Source: Sphingomonas echinoides
Lineage (GTDB): Bacteria > Pseudomonadota > Alphaproteobacteria > Sphingomonadales > Sphingomonadaceae
Reading direction: 5' to 3'
Assembly (NCBI RefSeq): GCF_029623395.1
Contig: NZ_JAPYKK010000009.1
Location: forward strand, 1 to 64,000
DNA: 64,000 nt
Made by a program: the position numbers and the translations under genes. The notes below the pieces were generated by a model. The model saw only the letters and a program-made list of their open reading frames with translations, had not been told where the DNA came from and did not search any database. This document shows, one piece after another, positions 26,926 to 35,409 of this stretch. The first letter of the stretch is position 1. Each line of letters begins with the position of its first letter.

Positions 26926-28763
26926 TTGCTGGGGAGGCGGGCAGGGGCGGCGGCGCAGATCGCGTAGCCGAACGCGGGCAGCGACAGCGTCACGCTTCCC
27001 GGCGCAGCCGCGCGGGAGGCGCACGTGCCGGTCAGCGTCGTGAAGTGCGTCGAGCCGGTCTCGACCTGGATCGCCTGCGTCAGCGGCTTGGCAGAGGTGT
27101 TGAACGCGATCAGGATTTCGGCGCCGGTCGTCGGGTCGAACCGCGACACGGCGAGCAGGCCCGGCGTCTCGCTGCGACTGCGCAGCACCGTCCGGCCGCG
27201 CGTGAGCGCGGGATGCGCGACGCGGATCCGCGCGAGTTCGGCGATCTGGCGGAACAGCGGGTTGGTCTCGCCGAAGCTTTCGGTCGCCGTCGTCTTGGTC
27301 GTGCCGAGCAGGTGATTGTCGTTGTAGATCGCGACCTTCGACGCGAACATGTCCTCGCGCGCGTCCTGGTCGTTGCCGTCGCCGACGAAGCCCTGTTCGT
27401 CGCCCGAGTAGATCGTCGGTACGCCGCGCAGTGTCAGCAGCATCGCGTTCGACAGCAGCACGCGCTGCAACACCTCCGCGTCGGACGCCTGCGGGAATGC
27501 CTTGCGCACGAAGGTGGCGAAGCGGCCGTCGTCGTGGTTGCCGGTGAAGGTCGGCAGGATCGCGGCGGTGTCGACGCCCTTGGCATACAGCACGTCGCCG
27601 TCCAGCAGCGCCTCGAACGCATCGGTGCCGCGCGTACCGGCGACCGTCTCGACCACCGCCTGGCGGAACGCGAAGTCGAGCACGGCGGGCAGCGTGTCGA
27701 CCACCGTGTGCTGCGCAAGCACGGCGGGACGGACTTCGTGGTCCGAGACTTCGCCGAAGATGTGGAAGTTCGGGATGCCGTTCGCCTGCGCCCGCGTCAG
27801 CATCGCGGGTACGAATTGCTGCCAGAATTCGGGGTTCACGTGGCGCGCGGTATCGATGCGGAACCCATCGACCTTGAACCGGTCAATCCACGATCCGAAG
27901 ATCTCGATCATGCCCGAGACGACCCGCGGATTCTCGGTCATGATGTCGTCCAACCCCGAGAAGTCGCCCATCGTCGAGCTCTCGTTCCTGAACGTCGTGT
28001 CGCCGCGATTATGGTAATAGATCGGGTCGTTGAGCCACGCCGGCACCTTCACGCGCCGCTCGGCGGCGGGCACGTAGGGCGTATAGGCGTAGCTTGGATC
28101 GGTCAGCCTGGCGAAGTTCGCCGTGGTCCGCACGTCGTCGCCCGCGAACCCGCCGTTGATCGCCTTGCCGCCGACACCGCCCTTGCGCTGATACGGATAG
28201 GCAGCGCGGTCGCGGTACGGGCAGGGCATGCCGACCGCGCATTCACGATACTGGATCACGTCCGCGGTGTGGTTGATGATGATGTCCATATACACCTTCA
28301 TCCCGCGTGCGTGCGCCGCATCGACGAAGGCGGTCATGTCGGCGTTGGTCCCGAAATGCGGGTCGACCTGCGTGAAGTCGGTGATCCAATAGCCGTGATA
28401 GCCAGCGGATTCGTGGCCGGGTGCGCCCTGCACCGGCTTGTTCTTGAAAATCGGCCCGAGCCAGATCGCGGTCGCGCCGAGCTGCTGGATATAGTCGAGC
28501 CGCTTGATCAGGCCCTTCAGGTCTCCGCCGTGGTAGAAGCCCTTCGCGGTGGGGTCATAGCCGGTGGTCAGCCGGTCGCCCTTCAACCCGCCCGTGTCGT
28601 TCGCCGGATCGCCATTCTCGAACCGGTCGGGGAGGACGAAGTAGATGACCTCGTCCTGCGGCTTGCGCGCGCGGACCTGTTCGATCGGGACGGCGGCGGA
28701 AACCGTAGCGGGGGCGGCTGCCTGGCCGGCGAGCGCGAGCAGCAGGGCCGTCGTAATGCTCAT
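26922..28763 (-). CDS. GH13 alpha-amylase, exported
   Basis: The 613-residue protein has a hydrophobic N-terminal signal (MSITTALLLALAG, cleavage near VSA-AVP). The GH13 barrel carries nucleophile Asp304 (FRIDTARH), acid/base Glu338 (FGEVSD) and Asp411 (TGNHDDGRF). Other landmarks are YFVLPDRFENGDP and DIIINHTAD. The layout resembles periplasmic amylases and cyclodextrin-active enzymes that cut maltodextrins brought in by the TonB receptor. It is coupled by ATGA overlaps at both ends (upstream halogenase stop at 28760, downstream glucosidase start at 26925). Confidence 0.93.
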   Translation of the reverse strand: MSITTALLLALAGQAAAPATVSAAVPIEQVRARKPQDEVIYFVLPDRFENGDPANDTGGLKGDRLTTGYDPTAKGFYHGGDLKGLIKRLDYIQQLGATAIWLGPIFKNKPVQGAPGHESAGYHGYWITDFTQVDPHFGTNADMTAFVDAAHARGMKVYMDIIINHTADVIQYRECAVGMPCPYRDRAAYPYQRKGGVGGKAINGGFAGDDVRTTANFARLTDPSYAYTPYVPAAERRVKVPAWLNDPIYYHNRGDTTFRNESSTMGDFSGLDDIMTENPRVVSGMIEIFGSWIDRFKVDGFRIDTARHVNPEFWQQFVPAMLTRAQANGIPNFHIFGEVSDHEVRPAVLAQHTVVDTLPAVLDFAFRQAVVETVAGTRGTDAFEALLDGDVLYAKGVDTAAILPTFTGNHDDGRFATFVRKAFPQASDAEVLQRVLLSNAMLLTLRGVPTIYSGDEQGFVGDGNDQDAREDMFASKVAIYNDNHLLGTTKTTATESFGETNPLFRQIAELARIRVAHPALTRGRTVLRSRSETPGLLAVSRFDPTTGAEILIAFNTSAKPLTQAIQVETGSTHFTTLTGTCASRAAAPGSVTLSLPAFGYAICAAAPARLPSK

Positions 28764-30274
28764 GCCGTCACCGGCTTTGGCGCGGCGCAGTGGCGCGCGA
28801 TGAAATCGGCATGGCTTGGCATCTGGGCAACCTCACGGGCGTTGAGCTGATCGATCGTGTCGAGGAATTCGGCGAGATCCGTCGCCGGAATCGCGTCGGC
28901 GAGCGGATGGTATCCGGCGGGCATCACGCCTTGCCCGGCCAGCACCTGGAACCAGCCCACCTCGGTGAACAGTTCCTCATGCTCGCGCGTGATGTGCCCA
29001 TTGCCCTGCCACAGCGCGATCTTGGCGGAGAGCGTCTCGGGCAGCGCCTGCTCGCGGCACATCTTCCAGAACGGCTCGTGCCGGTCGTTGGCGTGATAAT
29101 GCAGGATGATGAAGTCGCGGATCCGTTCGTATTCGAAGTCGCTCTGGCGATTGAACTCGACGCGGTCCGCCTCCGCGACGGTGCGCCCGGGGAGCAGCTT
29201 CATCAGCCGCGCAATCGCGGACTGGATGAGGTGGATACTGGTCGACTCCAGCGGTTCGAGGAACCCGCCCGACAGCCCAATCGCGACGACGTTGCGGTTC
29301 CACATTTTCCGCCGCTTGCCGGTCGTGAACTGGATCGGGCGCGGGTCGGCCAGGGCTTCCCCATCGAGCCCGGCGAGCAAGGTCGCCGTCGCTTCGTCGT
29401 CGCTCAGGTACTGCGACGAATAAACGAGGCCGTTCCCCGTGCGATGCTGGAGCGGGATCCGCCATTGCCAGCCCGCCGCCTTGGCGGTCGAGCGAGTGTA
29501 CGGCGTGAACGCCGCGCTGCGCTCGGATGGCACCGCGATCGCCCGGTTTGCGGGGAGCCAGTGGGTCCAGTCGTCATAGCCGGTCTTGAGCGTCTGCTCG
29601 ATCAGCAGTCCGCGAAAGCCGGTGCAGTCGATGTAAAGGTCGGCGGACAGGGTCGTGCCGTTCTCAAGCACCAGCGCGGAGACGTCGCCGCCTGCGCCCT
29701 GCTCGACGCGCGCGACCTTGCCCTCGATGCGGTTGATCCCGCGCGTCTCGCTGTAGCGTCGCAGATACCGCGCATAGAGCCCCGCGTCGAAGTGGTAGGC
29801 GGACGGCATGTCGGGGAGCACCCGTGCGGTCCGCGCCGGGCCACGCTGCATCCGGTCCGCCGTCGCCGCCTGAGCGTTGAGCGAATACGCCGCAAGGTCC
29901 TTTGCAGTGCCAAGCGCCTTCGCGCGCAGCCAATATTGGTGAAACGGCAGCAACCCGACATCGCGCCCGACATCGCCGAACGCATGCATGTAGCGATGCC
30001 CCGGCCGCAGCCAGTCGACGAACTCGATCCCGAGCTTGTACGTTCCCTGCGTCGCGCGCAGGAACGCGTCCTCGTCCAGCCCGAGCGCATCGTTGAACAG
30101 CCGGATCTGCGGGATCGTCGCCTCGCCGACGCCGACCGTGCCGATCTCGTCGGATTCGACCAGATCGATCTCGAACCCGACCTCCAGAAACCGGGCGAAG
30201 GTCGCGGCGGTCATCCATCCGGCGGTGCCGCCACCGACGATGACGATCCTGATTGGCGCAGGCTGCTGTGTCAT
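28760..30274 (-). CDS. Tryptophan-halogenase-like flavoprotein (copy 2)
   Basis: The 504-residue protein is homologous to copy 1 but clearly diverged. It has IVGGGTAGW (FAD binding), candidate catalytic Lys80 in TYKLGIEF, WQWRIP as the WxWxIP motif, and GFLEPLEST. It is the first gene after the TonB receptor and overlaps the amylase gene as ATGA. ATG at 30274 is preferred to a TTG at 30322, which would run back into the intercistronic hairpin. The substrate is unknown; peptides, receptors or aromatic ligands have been suggested for relatives, none demonstrable here. Confidence 0.92.
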   Translation of the reverse strand: MTQQPAPIRIVIVGGGTAGWMTAATFARFLEVGFEIDLVESDEIGTVGVGEATIPQIRLFNDALGLDEDAFLRATQGTYKLGIEFVDWLRPGHRYMHAFGDVGRDVGLLPFHQYWLRAKALGTAKDLAAYSLNAQAATADRMQRGPARTARVLPDMPSAYHFDAGLYARYLRRYSETRGINRIEGKVARVEQGAGGDVSALVLENGTTLSADLYIDCTGFRGLLIEQTLKTGYDDWTHWLPANRAIAVPSERSAAFTPYTRSTAKAAGWQWRIPLQHRTGNGLVYSSQYLSDDEATATLLAGLDGEALADPRPIQFTTGKRRKMWNRNVVAIGLSGGFLEPLESTSIHLIQSAIARLMKLLPGRTVAEADRVEFNRQSDFEYERIRDFIILHYHANDRHEPFWKMCREQALPETLSAKIALWQGNGHITREHEELFTEVGWFQVLAGQGVMPAGYHPLADAIPATDLAEFLDTIDQLNAREVAQMPSHADFIARHCAAPKPVTA

Positions 30275-30313
30275 GATCCGCGTCCCCGCTTCAACTACGT
30301 CAGGCAGCGGAGC

Positions 30314-30341
30314 GGCGGACAACGATTGGTCGTTGTCCGCC
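30314..30341 (-). terminator. Intercistronic hairpin after the TonB-receptor gene
   Basis: The arms GGCGGACAACGA and TCGTTGTCCGCC pair perfectly around TTGG. It lies 12 bp after the receptor stop and 40 bp before the halogenase ATG. No T-tract follows on the minus strand. It therefore looks like a partial terminator or mRNA-stabilising structure that would let the receptor be made in excess over the downstream enzymes. Confidence 0.75.
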
Positions 30342-30352
30342 GTCGGCTGGGT

Positions 30353-33319
30353 TCAGAACTTGTACGTGATTCCAATATAGTAATCACGGCCATAGCGCTG
30401 GTAATCGTTCACCTTGCGCGGGTCGTTGTCCTGATAGGTCACGAACGGACGATCGGTCAGGTTCTTCGCCTGTGCCAGGATCGCGAAGTTCTTGAGGACC
30501 CCGCTCTGGAACTCATAGCCGATCTGCGCATCGAGGATCGCTTCGGCGCGCGCGGTCCGGTACGTCGGGTTCGCCGACAGACCCGCGACTTCGGCGAGGA
30601 AGCTCGAGCGGTAGCGATAGTTCGCCCGCACCTGGAACCCGCGCTTCTCGAAGTAGATCGTGCCGCTGCCGGTAAATTCCGACAGGCCGGGCAGGGTGAT
30701 CGCTTGGGTCGGGTTGCTGGCGTATTTGATCGTCGACTGGGTGTAGTTGCCGCTCGCGAAGATCCCGAACCCGTCGAGCGCCGACGTGATCGCCTTGAAC
30801 GGGAGCGACACGGTCCCCTCGACGCCGAGCACTTCGCCGCGCCCGGTATTGGCCGGCGTCGAGACGTTGCCGATTGTCTGGCCCGCCGCGATCACCTGCG
30901 CCTGCTGCGCCGGGGTCAGCGCGGGGAGCAGCGCCGAGAAGTCATAGGGCAGCGAATTGTTCGGATCGACGAAGTCGGTCAGATGCTTGAAATAGCCCGA
31001 CAGCGCGACGTAACCGCCCGCGTTGAAATACTTCTCGAACGACAGGTCGATGTTGGTCGACTTGTACGGCTTCAGATTGACGTTGCCGCCGGTCGAGGTG
31101 AACACCGGGAACAGGCCAGCGGGGGTCTGCCCGATATTGCCCGGGTTGATCGCAACGTCCTGCGTGACACGCTCCTGGTCGAGGCGCGGACGGATCATCG
31201 TCTGCGATGCGCCGATCTTGACGAAGCCGAGCGGGATCAGCTCGACCGACATCGTCGCCGAGGGCAGGACGTTGGTGTAGCGGTAGGTCTGCTTCACCGG
31301 CGCGATCGTCACGACGCCGCTGACGACGCTTGCGATCTGCCCGGTCGAGCTCTGGTCCGAATGCACGACCTGCGTGCCGATCGAGCCCTTGAGCGGCTTG
31401 TCGCCGACCATCCCGTCAAGGGTGATCTTGGCATAGCCGGTCCACACCTTCTCGAGCACGACATTGTCGCGCACCAGCGAGGACGGACGCCCGTCGAACG
31501 CCGACTGCAGCGTGTTGTTGTAGAGATACAGCGGATCGAGCGTCAGCATCTGCGGAATGCCGAGATAGCCGAGCGCGACGTTGGTCCCAAGCAGCGCGTC
31601 TGCGGGGACGGTGCTGCTGGTCGGCGAGCCGCTGGCGACGGTGCAGTTCGTGCCGCCGCCGGGGGGGCACAGGAAGAAGGACGTGAACGCGCTGGTCTTC
31701 TTGCGCTGGCTGTAGTTGCCGCCGACTTCCCAACCCTTGACGACGCTGTCCGAGAATTCGCCGTTCAGGTTCGCGCGGAGCGACTTGAGATCGTCCTTGA
31801 AGCTCGGCCGGTTGAGGAAGCCCGTCTGAACGACCTGCTGGTTGCCGTTATTGCCCCACCCCTGCGGATCGGTCAGCTTGAAGATGTTGGTGTTGGTGTA
31901 ATCGAGCGTCGGCGCGAAGGTGTAGGTGCCGTTGCCGTTCTGCTTGACCGTGACGGTGTCGGCCGCGCCGCTCTTGGCGAAGCCGGTGCCGGTGTTGGTC
32001 TCCAGCAGGAAGTCGGTGCGGTCGGCATGGCTCCAGCTCGCGTCGACGTTGAGGTGGATCGTGTCGGTCAGCTTGAGGTCGTTGTTCCAGCCGAGCGAGA
32101 AGTTCTCCGCCTTGCGCTGGTTGTAATCGTTGCGCTGCACGCCGAACACGTTGCCGAACGTCGCCTGGGTCGCAAAGCCGTTGTTGACGGTCACGCCTGT
32201 TGCGGTCGTGCCACCCGCGGTGCCCGCGCTCGCGAGCTGGCCTGCGAGCGGGAACTCGATCCCGCGCAGGATCTGCGTTTCCTCGAAGTGCGAATACAGC
32301 GCGTCGAACGTCGAGTGGAACGTGTCGGACGGCCGCCACTCGATCGTCGCGACGCCGCCGTAGCGCTTGAGCAGGTTGGACTGGACGTACGGCTTGGCGC
32401 CGTTGAGCAGGAACGGGCTCGCGTCCGTACCGGCACCGCTATAGCCCCACGCATTGTAGCGTTCGTCCTGCGACGGAGTCTGCGTCGCGGAGACGCCGAG
32501 CGCGATCCCCAGCGTGTCGCCCGCGAACTTGTCGACATAGGTCGCCGACGCGCGATAGCCGTAGCGCGTGCCATCGGGGTTGAGCTTGTCGATCCCGTTC
32601 ATCTGGCCACGGGCGCTGACCGCGAGGACGCGCTTGCCCTGGTCGAGCGGGCGCAGCATCCGCAGATCGACCGTGCCGGCGATGCCCGCAGCGACCAGCG
32701 ATGCGTCGGCCGACTTGTAGACGTTGACGTTCTTGAAGAATTCCGACGGATATTGGTCGAACTCGACGCCGCGATTGTCACCGGTGGTGACCTGTTCGCG
32801 CCCGTTGAGCAGCGTGGTCGAGAAGTCCGGGCCGAGGCCGCGGATCGACAGGCGCTGGTCGCGGCCTTCGAGACGCTGCGCGGTGACGCCGGGGAGGCGC
32901 GCCAGCGAGTCCGCGATCGACACGTCGGGCAGCTTGCCGACGTCTTCGGCGGAGACGGAGTCGACGATCAGCACCGACTGACGCTTGATCTTCGCCGAGC
33001 TGGCAAGCCCCGCGCGGATGCCGGTGACGACGATGTTCTCGTCCGCAGGCGCCGCGGCCGCAACCGCTTCGGCCGGGTTTTCGGCGGGCGCTGCGGGGGC
33101 CGGCGTCGGGTCGGCCTGGGTGGTCGTCGCCTCGACCTGCGCCTTGGCGGTCGGGTTGGCGGTGGCGGTGGTCGCCGCGTCCTGCGCGAACGCGACGCCC
33201 GGCGTCACGAGCGCCGCGGCAAGCGCGATCATGCTCACGCGCCGCACGGTCCGGGTCTCGGACAGCAGGCGTGCGGGTGCGGTCGCGCACAGGGCGCGGT
33301 TCATCGCTGTATCAGTCAT
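30353..33319 (-). CDS. TonB-dependent outer-membrane receptor for maltodextrins
   Basis: The 988-residue receptor has a long signal sequence (cleavage near AFA-QDA) and a low-complexity Ala/Pro/Thr spacer (about 50-95). A plug domain follows (ENIVVTGIRAGL, SIADSLARLPGVTAQR, LSIRGLGPDFSTTLLNGRE). The barrel ends in an aromatic YYIGITYKF terminus, suited to BAM insertion. Co-transcription with amylase and glucosidases suggests a MalA-like maltodextrin importer. The ATG at 33319 has AGGGGAA upstream; the frame open to 33364 is not needed. A candidate LacI-type operator lies at 33449. Confidence 0.94.
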   Translation of the reverse strand: MTDTAMNRALCATAPARLLSETRTVRRVSMIALAAALVTPGVAFAQDAATTATANPTAKAQVEATTTQADPTPAPAAPAENPAEAVAAAAPADENIVVTGIRAGLASSAKIKRQSVLIVDSVSAEDVGKLPDVSIADSLARLPGVTAQRLEGRDQRLSIRGLGPDFSTTLLNGREQVTTGDNRGVEFDQYPSEFFKNVNVYKSADASLVAAGIAGTVDLRMLRPLDQGKRVLAVSARGQMNGIDKLNPDGTRYGYRASATYVDKFAGDTLGIALGVSATQTPSQDERYNAWGYSGAGTDASPFLLNGAKPYVQSNLLKRYGGVATIEWRPSDTFHSTFDALYSHFEETQILRGIEFPLAGQLASAGTAGGTTATGVTVNNGFATQATFGNVFGVQRNDYNQRKAENFSLGWNNDLKLTDTIHLNVDASWSHADRTDFLLETNTGTGFAKSGAADTVTVKQNGNGTYTFAPTLDYTNTNIFKLTDPQGWGNNGNQQVVQTGFLNRPSFKDDLKSLRANLNGEFSDSVVKGWEVGGNYSQRKKTSAFTSFFLCPPGGGTNCTVASGSPTSSTVPADALLGTNVALGYLGIPQMLTLDPLYLYNNTLQSAFDGRPSSLVRDNVVLEKVWTGYAKITLDGMVGDKPLKGSIGTQVVHSDQSSTGQIASVVSGVVTIAPVKQTYRYTNVLPSATMSVELIPLGFVKIGASQTMIRPRLDQERVTQDVAINPGNIGQTPAGLFPVFTSTGGNVNLKPYKSTNIDLSFEKYFNAGGYVALSGYFKHLTDFVDPNNSLPYDFSALLPALTPAQQAQVIAAGQTIGNVSTPANTGRGEVLGVEGTVSLPFKAITSALDGFGIFASGNYTQSTIKYASNPTQAITLPGLSEFTGSGTIYFEKRGFQVRANYRYRSSFLAEVAGLSANPTYRTARAEAILDAQIGYEFQSGVLKNFAILAQAKNLTDRPFVTYQDNDPRKVNDYQRYGRDYYIGITYKF

Positions 33320-33535
33320 TTGGTGGCGTTCCCCTTCAGGCGGGCGCAGCCCGCGGATCCTCACGTACAGTTTCGTCGACGTCGTGATTCAGCGTCGATT
33401 GCCCTTGGGGTCGCTATATTTCGAACAGGGGGTTTGCAGAAGGATCGGGCATACGTATTCTCGATTTATGCTGTGCTGGCCCGGTCCCCGACGGGTTGGG
33501 AGCGGAATACTCGATCGACGGGACTGTTCCAGACG
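33320..33535. promoter_or_regulatory. Receptor/LacI divergent region with candidate operator GCATACGTATTC
   Basis: This 216-bp region separates the receptor gene and the LacI gene. At 33449-33460 GCATACGTATTC centres on the palindrome ATACGTAT. The reverse complement of the palindromic site before the sugar transporter (35303-35314) is GCATACGAATGC, identical at 10 of 12 positions. A shared site at two promoters of one sugar locus is what a LacI-family regulator would use. No clear -35/-10 was assigned. Confidence 0.45.
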
Positions 33536-34558
33536 ATGGCAAGACGACCGACCTCGCTTGATATCGCGCAGCTGGCGGGGGTGTCGCAGCCGACCGTGTC
33601 GCGCGCGCTGCGCGGGGTGAAGACGGTCAATCCGCAGACCCGCGCGCGGATCGAGGCGATCGCGCGGCAGCTCAACTACGCAGTCGACAAGAACGCCTCC
33701 AGCCTGCGCAGTCAGGCGACGCACACGCTCGCATTGCTGTTCTTCGAGGAGGCGGCGGAAGAGGATGGCGCGATAAATCCGTTCTTTCTGTCGATGTTGG
33801 GGTCGATCACGCGCGCCTCGGCGAAGGCCGGCTACGACCTGCTGATCTCGTTCCAGCAGCTCTCGGGCGATTGGCATGTCGATTACCAGGACAGCCACAA
33901 GGCCGACGGAATCATCCTGCTCGGTTATGGCGATTACGACACCTATCGCGTCCGGCTGGACCATCTTGCGGAGCAGGGATCGCACGTCGTCCGCTGGGGC
34001 GCGGTCGGGACCGGGCCGGGCGCGATCACGGTCGGATCGGACAATCGCGATGGCGGCGCGCAAGCGACCGCGCACCTGATTTCGCAGGGTCGCCGGAGAA
34101 TTGCATTTTTGGGTACGGCGGACAGCCGCTATCCGGAGATCGAGGAGCGGTACCGCGGCTATTGCGCGGCGCTGGCCAGCGCGGGTCTGGTACGCGACGA
34201 GACGCTCCGGGTCGATGCCATCACTTTGGAGGATGCCGGCGAAGACGCGATCGCCGAACTGTCGCGGCGCGGCGCCGGCTATGACGCGATCTTCGCGGCG
34301 AGCGACAGCATCGCGATCGGCGCGATGCGCGCGCTGGCGGCGGCGGGGCGGAGCGTGCCGGGCGATGTCGCGATCGTCGGGTTCGACGATATCCCCTCGG
34401 CCTCGCTGACGTCGCCGCCGCTCTCCACGGTCGCGCAGGATGCGCGGCAGGCGGGGGAGGTGCTGGTCGCGACGTTGCTCTCGCGGTTGCGGGGCGAGGC
34501 CGTCACCCCCGCGCCGCTCGCGACGCGGCTGGTGGTGCGCGCCAGCAGCGGCGGATAG
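33536..34558 (+). CDS. LacI-family transcriptional regulator of the starch/maltodextrin locus
   Basis: The 340-residue protein has an N-terminal LacI helix-turn-helix (SLDIAQLAGVSQPTVSRALR, residues 7-26), a hinge helix, and a periplasmic-binding-protein-like sensor (about 65-340). The sensor ends with the characteristic VAIVGFDDIPSASLTSPPLSTV block. It is divergent from the TonB-receptor operon and close to the MFS transporter, so a maltose-type ligand is likely. The ATG at 33536 starts the helix-turn-helix directly; longer upstream frames run antisense to the receptor operon and were discounted. Confidence 0.94.
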   Translation: MARRPTSLDIAQLAGVSQPTVSRALRGVKTVNPQTRARIEAIARQLNYAVDKNASSLRSQATHTLALLFFEEAAEEDGAINPFFLSMLGSITRASAKAGYDLLISFQQLSGDWHVDYQDSHKADGIILLGYGDYDTYRVRLDHLAEQGSHVVRWGAVGTGPGAITVGSDNRDGGAQATAHLISQGRRRIAFLGTADSRYPEIEERYRGYCAALASAGLVRDETLRVDAITLEDAGEDAIAELSRRGAGYDAIFAASDSIAIGAMRALAAAGRSVPGDVAIVGFDDIPSASLTSPPLSTVAQDARQAGEVLVATLLSRLRGEAVTPAPLATRLVVRASSGG

Positions 34559-34565
34559 CCGGGCG

Positions 34566-35237
34566 CTATTCGTCGAACAGGAACAGGTTCAGCGTCAGGC
34601 GCCCGACCAGCGGATCGCTGCTCAGCATCACCTCGGCCGGCAGGTCCGCGCAGTGGAGCGTATTGCCCGCATAGACCAACGCACGATTGTACGCGCCCGG
34701 GTATACCGCGACGCGTTCGTACAGCGGCGTATCCCCCGCGATGTATGCCGCCTCGGGCATCCCGTGCGCCGCTACGCCGTCGGCAAGCGCCGTCTTGAAC
34801 CGCTCCAGCCGCGCGGCATCGACACTCTCGAACCCCGTTTCGCGCTGCCGGTAGAAAGCCGTGCCGCCCTGCGCGCCGTGCCCCAGGAAAAGCAGGAGCG
34901 CGATCCGCCGCGCTTCCACCCCGTCGAAATGCGGCAGCCGCTGGATCGGCGCGAGCTGCGCCGGATCGGTCGTGACGAGCGAATAGTACGCTTCCGATAC
35001 GCGTGGCGCGGGGTCGAGCCCGAAATGCTCGGCCAGCAACGGCGCGACCTTCCGCCGCATCGTCTCTGCCAGCCGGGCAGGGACTTCCGCGCGGACGCCG
35101 GGATAATGCGGGCCGATCCCCTGCATCCGCAACGCCGCCGCGTCCTCGCGCAGCGCATCCGGATCGGGCCAGAAATCGTCGATCACGAGCAGCGGATGCT
35201 GTTCGCGACCATGCCGGTGGGGGAGGGGAGTCTGCAT
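34566..35237 (-). CDS. Putative 2OG-Fe(II) oxygenase-like protein (DUF6445-like)
   Basis: The 223-residue soluble protein is of a kind often found with TonB receptors and tryptophan-halogenase homologues; I believe it belongs to DUF6445. It shows a possible iron facial triad and 2-oxoglutarate arginine: His103 and Asp105 in RLPHFDG, His195 in NTLHCAD and Arg213 in GRLTLNLF. The spacing fits prolyl-hydroxylase-type 2OG oxygenases. Function and substrate are unknown. AAGG lies 6 nt before the ATG at 35237; a further start at 35306 is possible but has no better site. It ends 7 bp from the converging LacI gene. Confidence 0.8.
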   Translation of the reverse strand: MQTPLPHRHGREQHPLLVIDDFWPDPDALREDAAALRMQGIGPHYPGVRAEVPARLAETMRRKVAPLLAEHFGLDPAPRVSEAYYSLVTTDPAQLAPIQRLPHFDGVEARRIALLLFLGHGAQGGTAFYRQRETGFESVDAARLERFKTALADGVAAHGMPEAAYIAGDTPLYERVAVYPGAYNRALVYAGNTLHCADLPAEVMLSSDPLVGRLTLNLFLFDE

Positions 35238-35409
35238 CCCGTGCCTTGTGGAACGGCTCGCGGCGGTTGCGCAAGGCGCGGCGTAACGTATTGTCCCACG
35301 CTGCATTCGTATGCATCGCCTGCTGCCCTTGTGCGCGCCCCGGCTTGTCGGCAGTCAGGCTGGAGACGAGCCCGATCGTCGTGATCGGTCGGGCAGGAGA
35401 GAGAGCCAC
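35238..35409. promoter_or_regulatory. Divergent region before the sugar transporter, with palindrome TGCAT-TCGT-ATGCA
   Basis: TGCATTCGTATGCA at 35302-35315 has perfect 5-bp arms. Its reverse complement shares 10 of 12 core bases with the site at 33449-33460, making it a candidate operator for the LacI regulator. GTAACGTATTG lies just before it. AGGAGA at 35393-35400 is the transporter's likely ribosome-binding site. The oxygenase-like gene reads away on the other strand. Confidence 0.45.

Noticed and set aside
28790..34558. A very long plus-strand frame across the halogenase, amylase and receptor genes
   Set aside because: In GC-rich DNA the antisense frame of real genes stays open. Only the last part (from 33536) has family motifs, as the LacI regulator.
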